Positions 11,650-23,523 of a stretch of DNA of 64,000 nt are shown here, piece by piece. The translations under genes and the position numbers were made by a program. How positions within the stretch are numbered: position 1 is the first letter of the stretch; each line of letters opens with the position of its first letter. The stretch covers positions 36,763,710-36,827,709 of the forward strand of contig CM038047.1 of assembly GCA_021397845.1 (NCBI GenBank). The letters run 5' to 3'. The notes beneath the pieces were generated by a model. It saw only the letters and a program-made list of their open reading frames with translations. It was not told where the DNA came from and did not search any database. Source of the DNA: Areca catechu. Lineage: Eukaryota; Streptophyta; Magnoliopsida; Arecales; Arecaceae.

Positions 11650-12045
11650 ATGACCCACTTCTGAAAGTCCGACTCCAGTCGGCAGAGGCTCTAGGGCAGC
11701 CCACTTCTGAAAGTCTGACTCCGGTCGGCAGAGGCTCTAGGGCAGCCCACTTTCGAAAGTCCGACTCCGGTCAGCAGAGGCTATAGGGTAGCCCACTTTC
11801 GAAAGTCTGACTCCGGTCGGTAGAGGCTCTAGGGAAGCCCACTTCCGAAAGTCCGACTCCGGTCGGCAGAGGCTTTAGGGCAGCCTATTTTTGAAAGTCC
11901 GACTTCGATCGGCAGAGGCTCTAGGGTAGCCCACTTTCGAAAGTCCGACTCTGGTCGGCAAAGGCTCTAAGGCAGCTCACTTTCGAAAGTCCGACTTCAA
12001 TTGGCAAAGGCTCTAGGGCAGCCCATCTCCGAGTGTCTGACTCCA
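11650..12045. repeat. 46-bp tandem array 3' of element B pol
   Basis: About eight units built on CCCACTTTCGAAAGTCCGAC and ending GGCTCTAGGGCAG, period about 46 bp. Later units are diverged. It lies between the pol stop (11632) and the antisense gene end (12611), the same slot as the arrays in A2 and C. Confidence 0.9.
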
Positions 12046-12059
12046 GTTGGCAATAATTT

Positions 12060-12610
12060 TGGGTCCAAACAAGCCGACGAACCAACACTTGGAAAAAATT
12101 CCCAAGTCTCTTAGTTCGGCCTAAGCTACAATCCAGCAGCTACCTTAAATCTCCAGGTTCGGACAAGCCAACGGACCAGAACTTCGAAAAAAAATTCTAA
12201 AGTATCTTGGTTCGATCTTAGCTACTGTCCGTTGCCTGTTTCAACTATCTTTGGATTCGGACAAGCCGACGAATCGACACTTGGGGAGAAATTCCTGTCC
12301 TGGTTCATGTTGAACTACAATCCGACATCTACCTCGGAAGGTCCGACCACGCCCTTTAACGAGCCGAAGTACCCACACTTAGAAATATTCTTAAGCTATT
12401 GGTCTTGGATCAGGCTACCATTCGGCTTACTATTCAACTACTTACGGTCCTACCTAGCCGACCGACAATACTTAAAAGTATCTTCAAAGACAAAAGCTTT
12501 GGCCAACCCGACCGACTACATATACACACAAAGACAAAGAGATACGATGGAAAGATGATATTCTATTAATGCTCTTTACAAAAAGGGGAGGTCAGACCTT
12601 CACAAATGAC
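12060..12610. other. Element B 3' non-coding region with diverged longer repeats
   Basis: Three loosely similar blocks of about 100 bp, each beginning near GGACAAGCCGACGAA (around 12065, 12157 and 12255). They are too diverged for a firm period. I see no gene here; the small open frame at 12232-12558 is likely chance. Confidence 0.5.
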
Positions 12611-14830
12611 TTAGGTCTGACCTGCCAAAGTTACATCGATGACTTCTACTTCGGCCTCCACCGGCACATCCGGGGTTTCGGCCTCTGCCTCATTCCCTCC
12701 TGGCATTGCAAGAGCACCTGCTGGAACGTCCGCCATGCCCGCATCAGCTTCGATCTGAACGTCCGGTTTGGCCTCCTCTGCACCGACTTCAGTAGGGGGT
12801 TCGGCCCCTCCATTGGATGAGTCCCCATCTTCTTCGGCTTCTTCCTCGTCAACCCGCTTTGGCAGCCGTAGAGACGAGAGGTCGAGCTCTGGGAAGGCAG
12901 CGCTGACCTTCTCCAAGCAATCTTCATATCCGAAGTCGAAGCTGTATGATCCGGCCTCGTTCATTTCTCTCCTGAACTCTTCTGAGGCCTTGTACTTCTT
13001 TATGGCCATCACAGAAGCCGACTTCATCAACTTTTGGGTCGACTTCAGCAACCCTTTGTACCTTTTAGCTTCGACCTGGTGGCCCCCCGAACACCTTTCG
13101 AATTCGAAAAGAAGTGCCTTCTCTTCAGCTAGACGGCGGGCAAGGGCCTTTGCTCGTTGCCTCTTGCCCTTCAGTTTGGTGCTCAATTCATCTCGCTGAG
13201 TTAGCAAATTCGTGATCTGGTTCTTCTGAGCCTCTACCTTGGCCTGCAGGGTAGAGTGCTCTTCCTCAACTGCATGTAGGATGGACAACTCTGACCTGGC
13301 GGCTGCCAGCGCTACTTCGACAGCGTCCCTCACCGCCTCGGGCATCTTAACCCTCTGGGCTGAGTGCTCCTTTAGATCCAGCAACTCACCCAGGCCATCG
13401 TCCATCAGTAGCACATCTTGAAGGAGCTGCAAGAAACAAAACAAAGTTAGTGTCTTTGAGACCAGGGCTAAGAGATTGGATGCAAATAACTTACCCCCAT
13501 CATATGATGAAAGGAGCACCTCGCAGCTTCGTTCACTGACCATTGACCCAATTTTCTCCAGTCAATGCCCTTGACGGCCCTCTGGAGCAGGTTCTTGACT
13601 TGCTCAGCATCATGTATTGCGCGCTGCAGCTGGCGCATGTCATCACTTACATCGATGGCTTCCCTCTTGTTAGCCATCTTCTCCTCTGCTCCTACCTCCC
13701 CTTCGGCTGACGGAGGAGTCTCTTCCATCAACTTGATGAGAAAGGAGATCCGAGCAGTCCCCTCGAAGGATGGTTGCACTTGCTCTTCCTCGGCTTGGGC
13801 GGCTGACTGCCCAACCGAAGAAGAGCGCTTCACTGGCTTCGCCACTAAGCATTCTGACAATGGCATGGCATCGGTGTTGGACTCGATGGAGACCACGGTA
13901 GCGGTCTGCTCTTCTATTCACTTCTTTGTCAGCCACTTTGATGTCGGCTCCTCCACCCGCTTCCTCTTGGGTTTCTAGGCCATCGGCTCCGTATTCCAGA
14001 CGGTCCTCCTCTTAGCTGCCAATGCTGAAATGATCGATCGATCCGGCTTCATCTTGCTGCCAGCCAGCAAGCAAAGGCAGGGTTAGCAAAAACAAATTCG
14101 ACAAGAGGAAGGAAGAAGGTCTTCAGTGTGGGTGTCTATCCTACCCAGATATCGATGTCGGCTGATCCCAGCCCAGTGCAGGCTCTCCTCGAGGAGCAAA
14201 GGATGCACGAAGACCAGGCCCTCGTCACTTAGCTTATGGAAGTCGGCCTTGTCGGCCCTCAGTATTTTCCTCTCGTCGACGGCCTTCGACCTCGGATCCC
14301 TCCACGCCGGCTTGAACCCCCATGGTTCTAAACTATCTACAAAGAAATATCGTGACTTCCATCCGTGGATGGCCGATGGAAGTCCCCCTAATATCTTCTG
14401 GCTAGGGCGGGGACTAAACATCCACCACTCCTTACTTCGAAAGTCCTGTTTCAAAATGAAAAGCTAGAGAACAAAGACAGTCATGGCTCGATTTCGGCTT
14501 CTCGGCAGAGGACCAAGAAGCCGCAGATGACCCGAATGCTGTTCGGGGTCAGCTGTGAAGGAGTAATCCTATGCGAAGTGAAAATTTGGATGAAAAAGTT
14601 GTGAAGCAGGAAACGGAGGCCGGCTTTCAGGTGGTCTTCGTACAAGGGAAGGGCTCCTAAACTCAGTGGGCCATTCACCCTTCCCTCCTTACTGAGAACG
14701 ATCAAGTGCAGTACGGAATGCTGTAAATGGCCCTAAGGCTTTCAAACCTATCTCGGGTCATGGTTGAAGGGATGTCATAGGGACCTGGTTCCCTATTCCT
14801 ATGGGCCAAACTCCTACTTCGAGAAGCCAT
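12611..14830 (-). pseudogene. Element B antisense gene (PF04195-like domain plus coiled coil)
   Basis: Antisense to pol. The start chosen is the ATG at 14830. The N-terminal domain (EDHLKAGLRFLLHNFF near 14620; LTPNSIRVICGFLVLCR near 14530; EWWMFSPRPSQ and GGLPSAIHGWKSRYFF near 14345-14430) resembles Pfam PF04195, 'putative gypsy type transposon' (from memory). A Glu/Lys-rich middle (13468-13896) follows, then an apparent intron (13494 to 13427, GTAAGT..TTGCAG), then a coiled coil (13000-13420) and an acidic tail ending at 12611. The N-terminal half has a break near 14702 and an unclear junction near 14100-13980. It is the same gene family as 26643-28350 and 49471-53598. Function unknown; it is element-borne, not a host gene. 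Confidence 0.75.
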
Positions 14831-14963
14831 TCTAATGGAGGCTGGGGGGGAGGGAAGACGGAACTGACCTGGTTTCCTAGTGCAGCGGGAGCAGCAGGGG
14901 GAGGGGGTTCTCTCTTCTTGATCGCAAGGGTAGTAGAAGACTTCCCCAGGGCCTCCCTCTTCT

Positions 14964-14973
14964 CCTTTTATAG
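14964..14973 (-). promoter_or_regulatory. TATA box for the element B antisense gene
   Basis: Minus strand reads CCTATAAAAG about 135 bp before the ATG at 14830. Similar boxes precede both antisense genes of element C at 146-151 bp, which supports a real promoter. Confidence 0.6.
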
Positions 14974-15417
14974 GCACTGAGGGGCCGCTTCCCAGCACCC
15001 CTCGAGCACCGCGATCCATGGCAGGCGACGCGACTTCCTGATATGATGTGGAAGTTGAAGGGGCGCGCCGCCTCGCATTTAATCACAATCTACGTGATTA
15101 ACTAATCAACGGCGGATGGAGCAGCTCCGCACACTGCGCCAGCCACTTGGATTATGCCATGTCACCCATGTCATGCCAGGAGCTCTGCGGGAGGGCATTT
15201 CGGGCTGGTGGCCCATCATGGCACCGTACCAGCATTAACTGCTTCTCTTGCCACCGTCAATTCGGTGCTGACACCTGTCCAAGGGTGGAGATTTAGAGCA
15301 GAAGACGGTTGGTCGCAGCATGTCGAATCAAATTCGCCATCATCTTGATGACTGGCACATTTATTGCCGAGTAATGCCCTCGTCCTTCGAGACTACAGAA
15401 CCACTCGAAGGCCAAGG

Positions 15418-15431
15418 GCAAGGGGGGCAAC
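15418..15431 (+). other. Polypurine tract of element B
   Basis: GGCAAGGGGGGCAAC stands directly before the 3' LTR start TGTTATACC, the usual place of the plus-strand primer. Confidence 0.65.
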
Positions 15432-16143
15432 TGTTATACCTTTCTAGCTCACCGCCAAACTGGACCGGCCTCTCTTTGCAGTCCTACCGGATCGCTCTTC
15501 TAAAGCCCCAACGGACACACTCCTTCGAAAGTCCGACCCACTGGAGCAGGGTCCGAACGACCTACTCCTGCTGAGGTCCGGCCCACTAGTCTCCTTCGGA
15601 AGTCCGATCCATTGAAGCAGGATCCGAACGACCTGTTTTTGCTGAGTTCCGACCCGCTGAAGTCCCAACAGACACTCCTCTTTGGAGGATCGATTGGCCC
15701 TCCCAATCGGCGCCCGACCGACTCACTTCAGGGCCCAGAGAATTCCAGAAACCTCTTTTTATTATAACGGAACCCTGCCACATCAGCAGCACTGCTCGAC
15801 TAGTCCCACGATGCTGTCCCATCCGGGCGCCATGTGGCCACTCTCCAGATTCTTCTAGGGGAAGATCGATCTTTCTCGGCCTCTCCCCTAATAGATTTTG
15901 GACTGTTCCATGCCTATATAAGGTATTTGAGGGATCCTGTTTTAAGCTAAGTATACTCTTCCCTCTCTATACATTACCTCTCTGATTCCTCCATTCTATT
16001 GCCCTCAAGCCCCTGCTAACTTAGGCATCGGAGTGTCCCCCGCCGGAATACCACCAACTCATGGGGACTTTGTGCAGGTCAATCGAGAGAAGAGCGCTCC
16101 AACACCATTATCCGAGCCCGGCCCCGAAGAAGTTGCTGCAACA
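15432..16143 (+). repeat. 3' LTR of element B
   Basis: 712 bp, from TGTTATACC to GCTGCAACA. It has a TATA box (TATATAAGG, about 15915) and the shared motif ACTTAGGCATCGGAGTGT at 16019-16036. It matches the partial 5' LTR at 4147-4771 with many scattered mismatches, which indicates an old insertion. Confidence 0.9.
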
Positions 16144-16171
16144 AATAATATCGAATAACCGTCGATATCCT

Positions 16172-16622
16172 GGGCTTAGATGCAAGAAGGATTGTAATGG
16201 GGGACGAGATTAGGGTATTACCAGAATTCAAGATTCAAATGCGAGGAAGGAAGTAAAAAAGATCTCAAGGTACCATTGGAATCCACGGCTCAGATGTGAG
16301 TAGAGCAGTGATGGGGGCCAAGGTTAGGGTACCGTCAAAATCTAAGGCTCGGATGCGAGAAGGGAAGTGACAAGGATGATGTCAAGGCATCGCTGAAATC
16401 CAAAGCTTGGATATGAGGAGGGTAGCAGTAGGAACAACCGTTGGGCACCACCAGAATCTAGGGCTTGGATATGAGGAGGGCAGTGACAAAGTTGACATCG
16501 GGGCATTACCAAAATCCAGGGCTTGGATGTGAGGAGGACAGCAACAGGGACAATGTTAGGAAATTGCTAGAATTTGGGACTCAAATGCAAGGATGACACC
16601 AATAGGGGATGATGTCAGACAA
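16172..16622. repeat. Diverged 58-bp minisatellite
   Basis: About eight units of roughly 58 bp, with a core like GGGCTTGGATGTGAGGAGG, recurring near 16173, 16231, 16286, 16346, 16403, 16461, 16519 and 16575. Units differ at many sites, so this is an old array. It lies just outside element B. Confidence 0.8.
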
Positions 16623-17072
16623 TCAAACAGGCAAAAAGGGCCAATAGGCAGAGAGCCATAGAGGAGGTGGAGGGCGAGAGAGGAGAAAGGGGGAGGGGAG
16701 GAGGGGAAGGAGATGGCCGATTTGAGCAAAGAGGAGGGAGCTAGGGAGAGAGGGTAGCTGAGCGAAGATTTCTTTTCTTTTATCTTTCCTATGAAAATTA
16801 TGGATTATTAGATCTTTGATCTAATGACTTCAAATATTATTAATATATATATTTATAAATACATATTAGTCAGTTTTGGATCTATTCAGTCTAGATATTA
16901 AATATCCAGATCCTACCTATTTATATTATAGTTAAATGAATATGGATCTGGATAAACAAGTTCTATGTTAGTTAAATATGAATCCATTAGATAAATACCC
17001 GCAAGTTTTGGACCTAGATTCGGCCTGTTGACAACTATACCGGGTGGGGTCTGAAATGGCTGAGGTGGCTTT
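16623..17072. other. Non-coding: purine-rich then AT-rich sequence
   Basis: A G/A-rich stretch (16660-16750) is followed by AT-rich sequence. I see no gene. The last bases hold one copy of the LINE target duplication. Confidence 0.6.
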
Positions 17073-17098
17073 TTTTTTTTAATAAAATGGTGTATTTA

Positions 17099-20000
17099 TT
17101 ATAAAGAGCGAGAATGAATACAACCAAGATAGTCGGAAAGGATAATATCCCTAAACTGTACAGGAACATACTGCCAATCAGACCAGAAAGTCGAAACAGA
17201 ATGCTAGACGACATATGAGTCAACCCAATCCATAGCAAAGTTTGTCTCTATATATATATGCCGAATCTCAATAGAAGCACAACCTTGTAAAAGAATGCCA
17301 ATGTCCCGAATAATAGGATGTGCCGAAGAAGCTCTCAGTGACTGTCGAATTCACGAAACCACCGTCAGAGAATCGCCCTCTATGATCAGACGGTCTAGGT
17401 GGAGGATCCAATACAACTCTGTCCTAGGGACAGAGGAGTTAAGGAGTGGAATACTACCAACACCCAAAAAACTCAGCCGAGAGTCACAGATGATGAAGGC
17501 AGCACCCCCCAGTCTATGCTTAAGACTCCTATCAAAATTGACTGTGAATTGATATGAAGGAGGGAGTTCCCAGGAAATAAAAATCCAAAGGGGCACTCGT
17601 GGAGCGGAACGGGAATCCCAGATCTCCGAAGACCTCCAAGTCGATCACTGATACTCATGGGCAAAGGCCCTAGCTCTCTCAACAAGCATCCTAGGAGAGC
17701 ATCTAACCGAGCTGAAGACTAGCTCATTCCTAGAAAGCCATATATGATAGGCGATATAAGCAAGGAGAGTAGCAGAGGGGAGAACAGTAGCAGATCTCAG
17801 AAGGCCAAAGAAAGTATCCTCTCTATCAACTACCTGAGAGAAAAGATCGTCGATGCCCGCCATCTGCCACACCCACCAAGCCCAACAATAGAAAAATAGA
17901 GCATGAGCCTAAGTCTCATCGTCAGCACCACAAACTGGGCATCCTGGGGGCATATGAAGGCCTCTAGCCGCCAAGAAATGTCTGGTGGGGAGGTGGCGCC
18001 AGGCAAGCTTCCAGAGAAATAAGGAAACCCTAGGATGAATCGAGATAGACTAGATCTAACCCATGGAGGAAGTCATAAAAGAGTTCAGAGTAAAAATGGT
18101 CATCAAATCAGACATCGATGCTCGAGGGGAGGAAGAATGCCTCCAAATCCTGACATCCGGGCTAGGAAAGATGGGCAAAATAATTGATAAAACCCGGAGA
18201 CCAAGTATATCCCCAAATATCGAAAGAACCACTCCCTAGTTCCATTAGGACTGCCCTGGAACCAATAGATCAACGATCAAGATCGTATCCGGCGTCTTAA
18301 TCGAGATGAAAGTGGGGCATTTGATTAAAGGAAGATCAGATATCCAAGGGTCCAGCATAAATCTAACAGATCTACCATCCCCTACTACCCAAGATAGGTG
18401 GGGAATAATCAGTGGAGCCCTGGCCATCATCTCCCTCCAAAGGGTAGAACATTGTCTGGGAGGGCGCTGAGTACCCTTGAGAAGAGTAGGATAGTCACTG
18501 TAATGGGCCCTCATCATAGATGACCACATACTGTCTAGACATAAAAAATATCTGGCGACATGCCTTTTAAGTAAAGCCTCTCTCTTACTGACCAGAGAGT
18601 GAATCCCTAATCTACCATGCTAAGTCAGCTGACAAACTGTTTGCCACCTGATCAAATGGACCCTCTGATGGGCTGGAGTAGAATCCCAAAAGAAAGCTCA
18701 AATCGTCTGCTCCAATCTAAGAATGATGATCTTCGGGATAACATCATTAGATAGAAGATAAATCGGAAGCAAAGTGAGAACTGAGCAAATAAGGATAATC
18801 CTGCCCATAGAAGAGAGGGATCTATCCTGCCATCCATCGATCCTCTCCTGAACTGCCAGAACCATCGGGGTACAATCCACCCTGGAGAGTCTAGACCCCA
18901 AAATGGGCACACCGAAATAGGTAAGAGGATCCTGGCACTCCGCAATACTGAGAATATCCAAAATCCTATGATGGAGTCGAGGGGGGGTCTTCGGGCTAAA
19001 AAATATTAGATTTTTGAAGATTAACTCTGTCCCGAAGTCAAACAATAGTCCTCTATAACCCTCCAAATTCCCTGAGCACAAATAACTGAAGCCCTACCTA
19101 GGAGCAAGCAGTTGTCTGTAAATAAAAGATGCGAGATCGAAGGAGCACTAGGAGTAGGAATGAACGGTTGGATGACCGACTCCTGCACCGCTGCTCGCAA
19201 TGCCTTCGACAGGAAGTCAACATAAATAATGAAAAGGGAAGGTGAAAGAGGACAACCTTGACGGAGGCCGACAGAAGAAGTAAAGTACTCCGTAGGGGAA
19301 CCATTAATCAGAAGGGAGAAGGAAGGTCTGATAATATAAGATAAAATCTTGGAGATCCAAGCTTCATGAAAACCGAAATCCTGTAGAGCCTTGAGAAGAA
19401 AGTCCCAATTTACTCTGTCATAGGCTCTCTCCATGTCAAGCTTGATAGCCATCAGACTGTGACGATTAGGAGCATGACGAAGATCTGACATAAACTCGTG
19501 AGCAATGAGCACATTATCAGAAATAGACAGGGCACCAACAAAAGCTCCCTGCTCCAGGTAGATTAACTGAGGAAGAATAAGCTTCATCCTGTTGGCCAAC
19601 GGTTTAGCATACACTTTATAGAGGGTATTGCATAAACTAATCGGTCTATAGTGACTGGGCTTCGAGGCATCAGGATGCTTGGAAATAAGAGCAACAAAGG
19701 TCCGCTTCCATGAGTCGGGCATAGTACCTGAAACAAAAAATAATTGCACAGCTGCAACAAAATTAGTGCAGAGAATATCCTAGTGTCTCCGAAAGAAGAA
19801 AAGAGGAAAGCCATCTAGACTAGGGGCTTTGTCCTCTCCCAGAGACCACTGGGCAGATTGAACCTTCTCATCGAATACCGGAGCCAGAAGAAGAGAATTA
19901 TGAAAAGGAGAGACAGTAACTGATAGGGGATGAGAGGAGAGAGGAGTAATAGGGCTAGAGACTGTCCATCTAGATTGAAAGAACATCAGGATCTTCCTCC

Positions 20001-21180
20001 TGATAGCTTCCTCCTCCTCCAACCACTGACCATTAGAAGACCGCAAAGCACTTATAGTATTTTTGTGTCTTCGGATGATAGTGGCCTGGTGAAAGAAGCG
20101 AGTGTTCCTGTCTCCATCCTGTAGCCACTGACTCTAAATTTCTATCTCCAGATGACCTCCTGATGATGATGAAGAGAATGATGTAGAGAGAGGTGAGAGC
20201 GAAGAGTCTTCATATCAGTCGGTGATAAACACCCTAACTTATCCTCCTCCTGTAAATCAAGAATAGTGCTTTTCACAGTCTTCAATTTAGTCAACACATT
20301 TCCCACCTCAACCTTGTTCCATCGGAGTAAGTGCCTCCTGAGAAGCTCCAATCTGCAAGAGATACGGTAAGAAGCGTCACCCCAGACAAGAGTCCTCCAC
20401 ACCTCTCTGATAATATCTCTGGATTTCAGATAAGAAAGTCAAAACTTTTCAAATCTGAAATGAGTGGGTCCCTGGGCATAAACATCCATAGACAGAAGAA
20501 GAGGGCAATGATCCGAGCAATGCAGCTGAGGTGATGAACCATATGAACCGGGTACAAAGAGAGCCAAGATGGAGTGGCATAAACTCTGTCTAGTCTCTTC
20601 CAGACTCAGGCTGCACCAGACCGATTATTGCACCAAGTATAGCGAGGTTCAACGAACTCCAAATCAACAATCTAGTCTTCGAAATGAAGTTGGCAAATTC
20701 CAAAGAGGTAGCATCTTCCACAAAGGTCTTCCACCTCTTTTATCCTCAGCCCAATCGACCACATTGAAGTCTCCAGCAACCACAGTAGGAACTCCCTGAT
20801 CAACCAAGATCGAAGCCTCCTCCCAGACCACCCTCCTCTCCTTATACGACGTACTAGTATAGATGCCGCATAAAAGCCAAGAAGGCCAATTCAGTTCAGA
20901 GATAACAATAGCCACCATTTGAGAAGAACGATGAAATACATTAACTTTGGCGGCCCCCAAATTTCAAGTAACAATAATACCATCCGCCAAACCCTGAGAT
21001 TCAATAGAATAAAAACCCCACTCCTGGGGAAATGGTGCCGTACATGCTACAGACTTGGCCCAGATAGCCTAGTTTCCAATATAACACGCATCTGAGGATG
21101 ACGTAACTGAAGAAATCTTCTATAAGTAAATAAGAAGGCGGGTTCCCCGCCCTCCGAATATTCCATACTAAGATTTTCAT
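17099..21180 (-). pseudogene. LINE ORF2: endonuclease, reverse transcriptase, RNase H
   Basis: The start ATG at 21180 begins MKILVWNIR, typical of the APE-type endonuclease. Endonuclease motif VVAGDFNVVDW lies near 20760. RT motifs: KPSHYRPISLCNTLYK (near 19640), LDMERAYDRVNWDFL (near 19430), GLRQGCPLSPSLF (near 19260). The expected F-x-D-D catalytic motif reads FTDN near 19115, so the second Asp is lost. A zinc-ribbon-like region lies near 18250-18530 and a C-terminal RNase H with FTVNFDRSLKHRLGGAAF near 17540. ORF2 ends at TAA 17099-17101. Several frame changes interrupt it. Confidence 0.85.
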
Positions 21181-21188
21181 TACAAAGC

Positions 21189-23206
21189 TTAAGTAGATTT
21201 GGATGCTCTAGACCCCTGTCCAGCAACATCCCCAGACACACCAGACATAGAAGTTCCCATCCCAGATGTGGCAGACCCCTGAACAACCCCCTTGACTGAT
21301 ACATCACCCTGTTCAGACCCCATAGAAGGCGGCCCTATAGATCCCAGAGCTTTCTTCAATTTACTAGAGATAACCTCGTGACTCTGCTGCTCACCATCCG
21401 AGGCCAAACCGACCTTCAAGCTCATAGAGGCATCAATCTTACTGCTGATTGTTTCCCGAGTTGACAAATTGAGTTCTCCCTTTGATTGAGAACCTTCACC
21501 TCGCATACTTAGCCCGCCCATAGCCCCTCCAGACCCCTTCAATTCCAACCCTTGTATTCTTTGGTTACCCAATCCCTACTTTGTTTCACTGCCTCCCTTC
21601 CCAGAATACCCCACACTTTCCATTTCCACAGAACCCACGACAATACTAGCAGAGGTCATTGTAGTCCCTTTGACAACAGTAGTGCCCACAGACGGTGACT
21701 TCCCCCGTGCCATATCGGGAGTCTCGTTTATAGGCCAAGAAGAAGCAACAATGCCCTTCCCATTCCCCCCTTATCCTTTTCCATACAAGGTTCAAGGAAC
21801 GTACCTTTGCTGAAACAGAGTTCCCTGCTTCAGAAACCAAAGGAGAGGGGCTAACCGATAGCCTCGGGCTGGGAACAAGCGACTCCTGTGGGTTGCAAAC
21901 GTGCTTCAGGGAGAGAGTGCCATAGTCCACCATCTGCCGATCTCGTGGGCTGGCCTCCTCCACAGGGCCCAACTCCATAGAGTTTCCCAACAAGCCTAAT
22001 GGGCCAAAGCCCATTAGAGAAGCATCACCGTCCCCCGAGCAGTCCCCCGAACTCGCTCTCGAAGACCGGCGATGGGCCAACTTGGTTGGCTTTTGCCAGC
22101 CGTTGGAATCCGGTGATGAGCTCGGAGAAGAAGGGAGCACAGTAGGTGAAGAGAGCGGCGAGGAGGAAGAAGTACGGTCGGAGTTGGATACCTTTAATTT
22201 TCCTTGCCGAGCTCCCTCCTCACCGTCAGTGGGAACCCTAACCAGCCAAGGCTGACAAACCTGGTTTGTGACCAACTACGGACTGAACACCAATAGGACC
22301 AAGGCTTCCCCTTCCTTTCCCTCCATCATCAACACCTCTGCTGGAATAGTGTCAGACTGCCCCTGGTCAGCATGCATCGACTGAGAAGTTGCAGCACCAG
22401 CAACAGCCGGCAACATCACCTCTTCGAATTTGCATCCATCTTCCTTATGGTCCATTCTACCACATTTGAAGTAGATAGGTAGCAGATTTTCGAAGACAAA
22501 CTATTGCCAAAAATCTCCCTTCATCCCATGGATCAACACTCCAGGCTTGAGAGGTTTGCTCGCTCGCATCAATCTCCACCCTGACATGGGCATAACCTGT
22601 TTTCTTCAAATTGTCTGTGAAGCCGTCGATGGAAAGTGCTTTGCCCGCCCGCGCTGCCATCGCAATGATCGTCTCTGGCTCCTAATATTCCAATGGAAGG
22701 CCCGGAAGATGGAGCCACACCACCATTTTCTAGATGACCCTTCTCCTCAGCACAAAGTCCGGTTCCCATTCCTCCATGGCCAGCAGTTGTCCTCCGACGA
22801 ACCAAGACCCACCGGACTTAACCCTCTTACAGTCCTTCTCTGTTTTGAGCCAAACAACCAGATGATCTTCAGCCAGTGGAAAAACCTCAGGATCATAATC
22901 CGAAATCAGCTTGGACCGTACCTCCTTAGAGATACCTTCCACCGAGACATGCCACCCCAAACTCTGAATTATGATCGCCAGTCCCTCCCACCGCCGACGC
23001 GAGGCTTCAAGGACAGTCGCTAGCAGCTCCAACGCCGATGAGAAGAAAGCTTGGAGCTGCTCGATCTCCTCTGGTGAGATCTGATGAGATGTCCACTTAG
23101 AGCTCCGAGGAGCTCCCTGCACCACCTTAGCCTACGTCCGATCATCATCCCCTCCCCTCCGATCTCCCTTGCCATCCTCCGGTCGCTTCTCACTGCTACT
23201 CGCCAT
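21189..23206 (-). pseudogene. LINE ORF1: DUF4283-like domain and zinc knuckle
   Basis: Nucleic-acid-binding ORF1 protein of a plant L1 element. The start is the ATG at 23206 (MASSSEKRP); an in-frame TAG follows after about 24 codons. The DUF4283-type part is near 22730-23000 (LVVWLKTEKDCKRV, MEEWEPDF). The knuckle near 22435-22475 reads YFKCGRMDHKEDGC, with the first Cys replaced by Tyr. A Ser/Pro/Gly-rich tail ends at 21189, eight bases before the ORF2 start. Frameshifts are present. Confidence 0.75.
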
Positions 23207-23523
23207 CGTCTTCGACGCACCCGGCCACTGTTCGAAGAAAATCAAAGAAAGCCAACTCCTGCATGAATACCAAGTCAGAGCTCGTGACGACCGCACTAGC
23301 TAAAGTGGCTTTGAGATTGTCATTTTTTTAGGGACTTTTGTGGCTAACTCTATAAGCACGATGTTTGTATCTTTGTCAAGGGAGGTCATGCCACCTTTTT
23401 GGTCACATATAATGCACCCCATATTATCCGCAATCAATCATGATCAAACCATAAAATGGCGCTTGCTACATGTTATCGAAGTCTTAATTCATGAAGTCTT
23501 TGTGAATGTTTAAATGTCACATG

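Larger units (their letters stand above)
4147..16143 (+). mobile_element. Tat-lineage Ty3/gypsy element B, decayed, nearly full length
   Basis: Plus-strand element: partial 5' LTR (4147-4771), primer-binding-like site, gag, protease, RT, RNase H, second (archaeal-type) RNase H, integrase (ends 11632), tandem repeats, an antisense gene (14830-12611), a purine tract and 3' LTR (15432-16143). The order and the double RNase H place it in the Tat lineage. It has many stops and frameshifts. A Sirevirus solo LTR sits in the second RNase H, and element A probably sits in its 5' LTR. The right flank begins AATAA; the left flank is not visible, so target duplication cannot be checked. Confidence 0.85.
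17073..23300 (-). mobile_element. L1-type LINE, about full length
   Basis: Minus-strand non-LTR retrotransposon with a poly(A) tail (T run at 17071-17080), ORF2 (21180-17099) and ORF1 (23206-21189). Likely target duplication: TGAGGTGGCTTT at 17061-17072 and TAAAGTGGCTTT at 23301-23312 (10 of 12 bases equal). A full-length element with ORF1 start, ORF2 and tail is unusual, as most plant LINE copies are 5' truncated. It is broken by stops and frameshifts. Confidence 0.88.

Noticed and set aside
21646..22275. 209-codon minus-strand frame as a separate gene
   Set aside because: It lies in the linker of LINE ORF1 in a region with frame changes; low-complexity Ser/Pro-rich.
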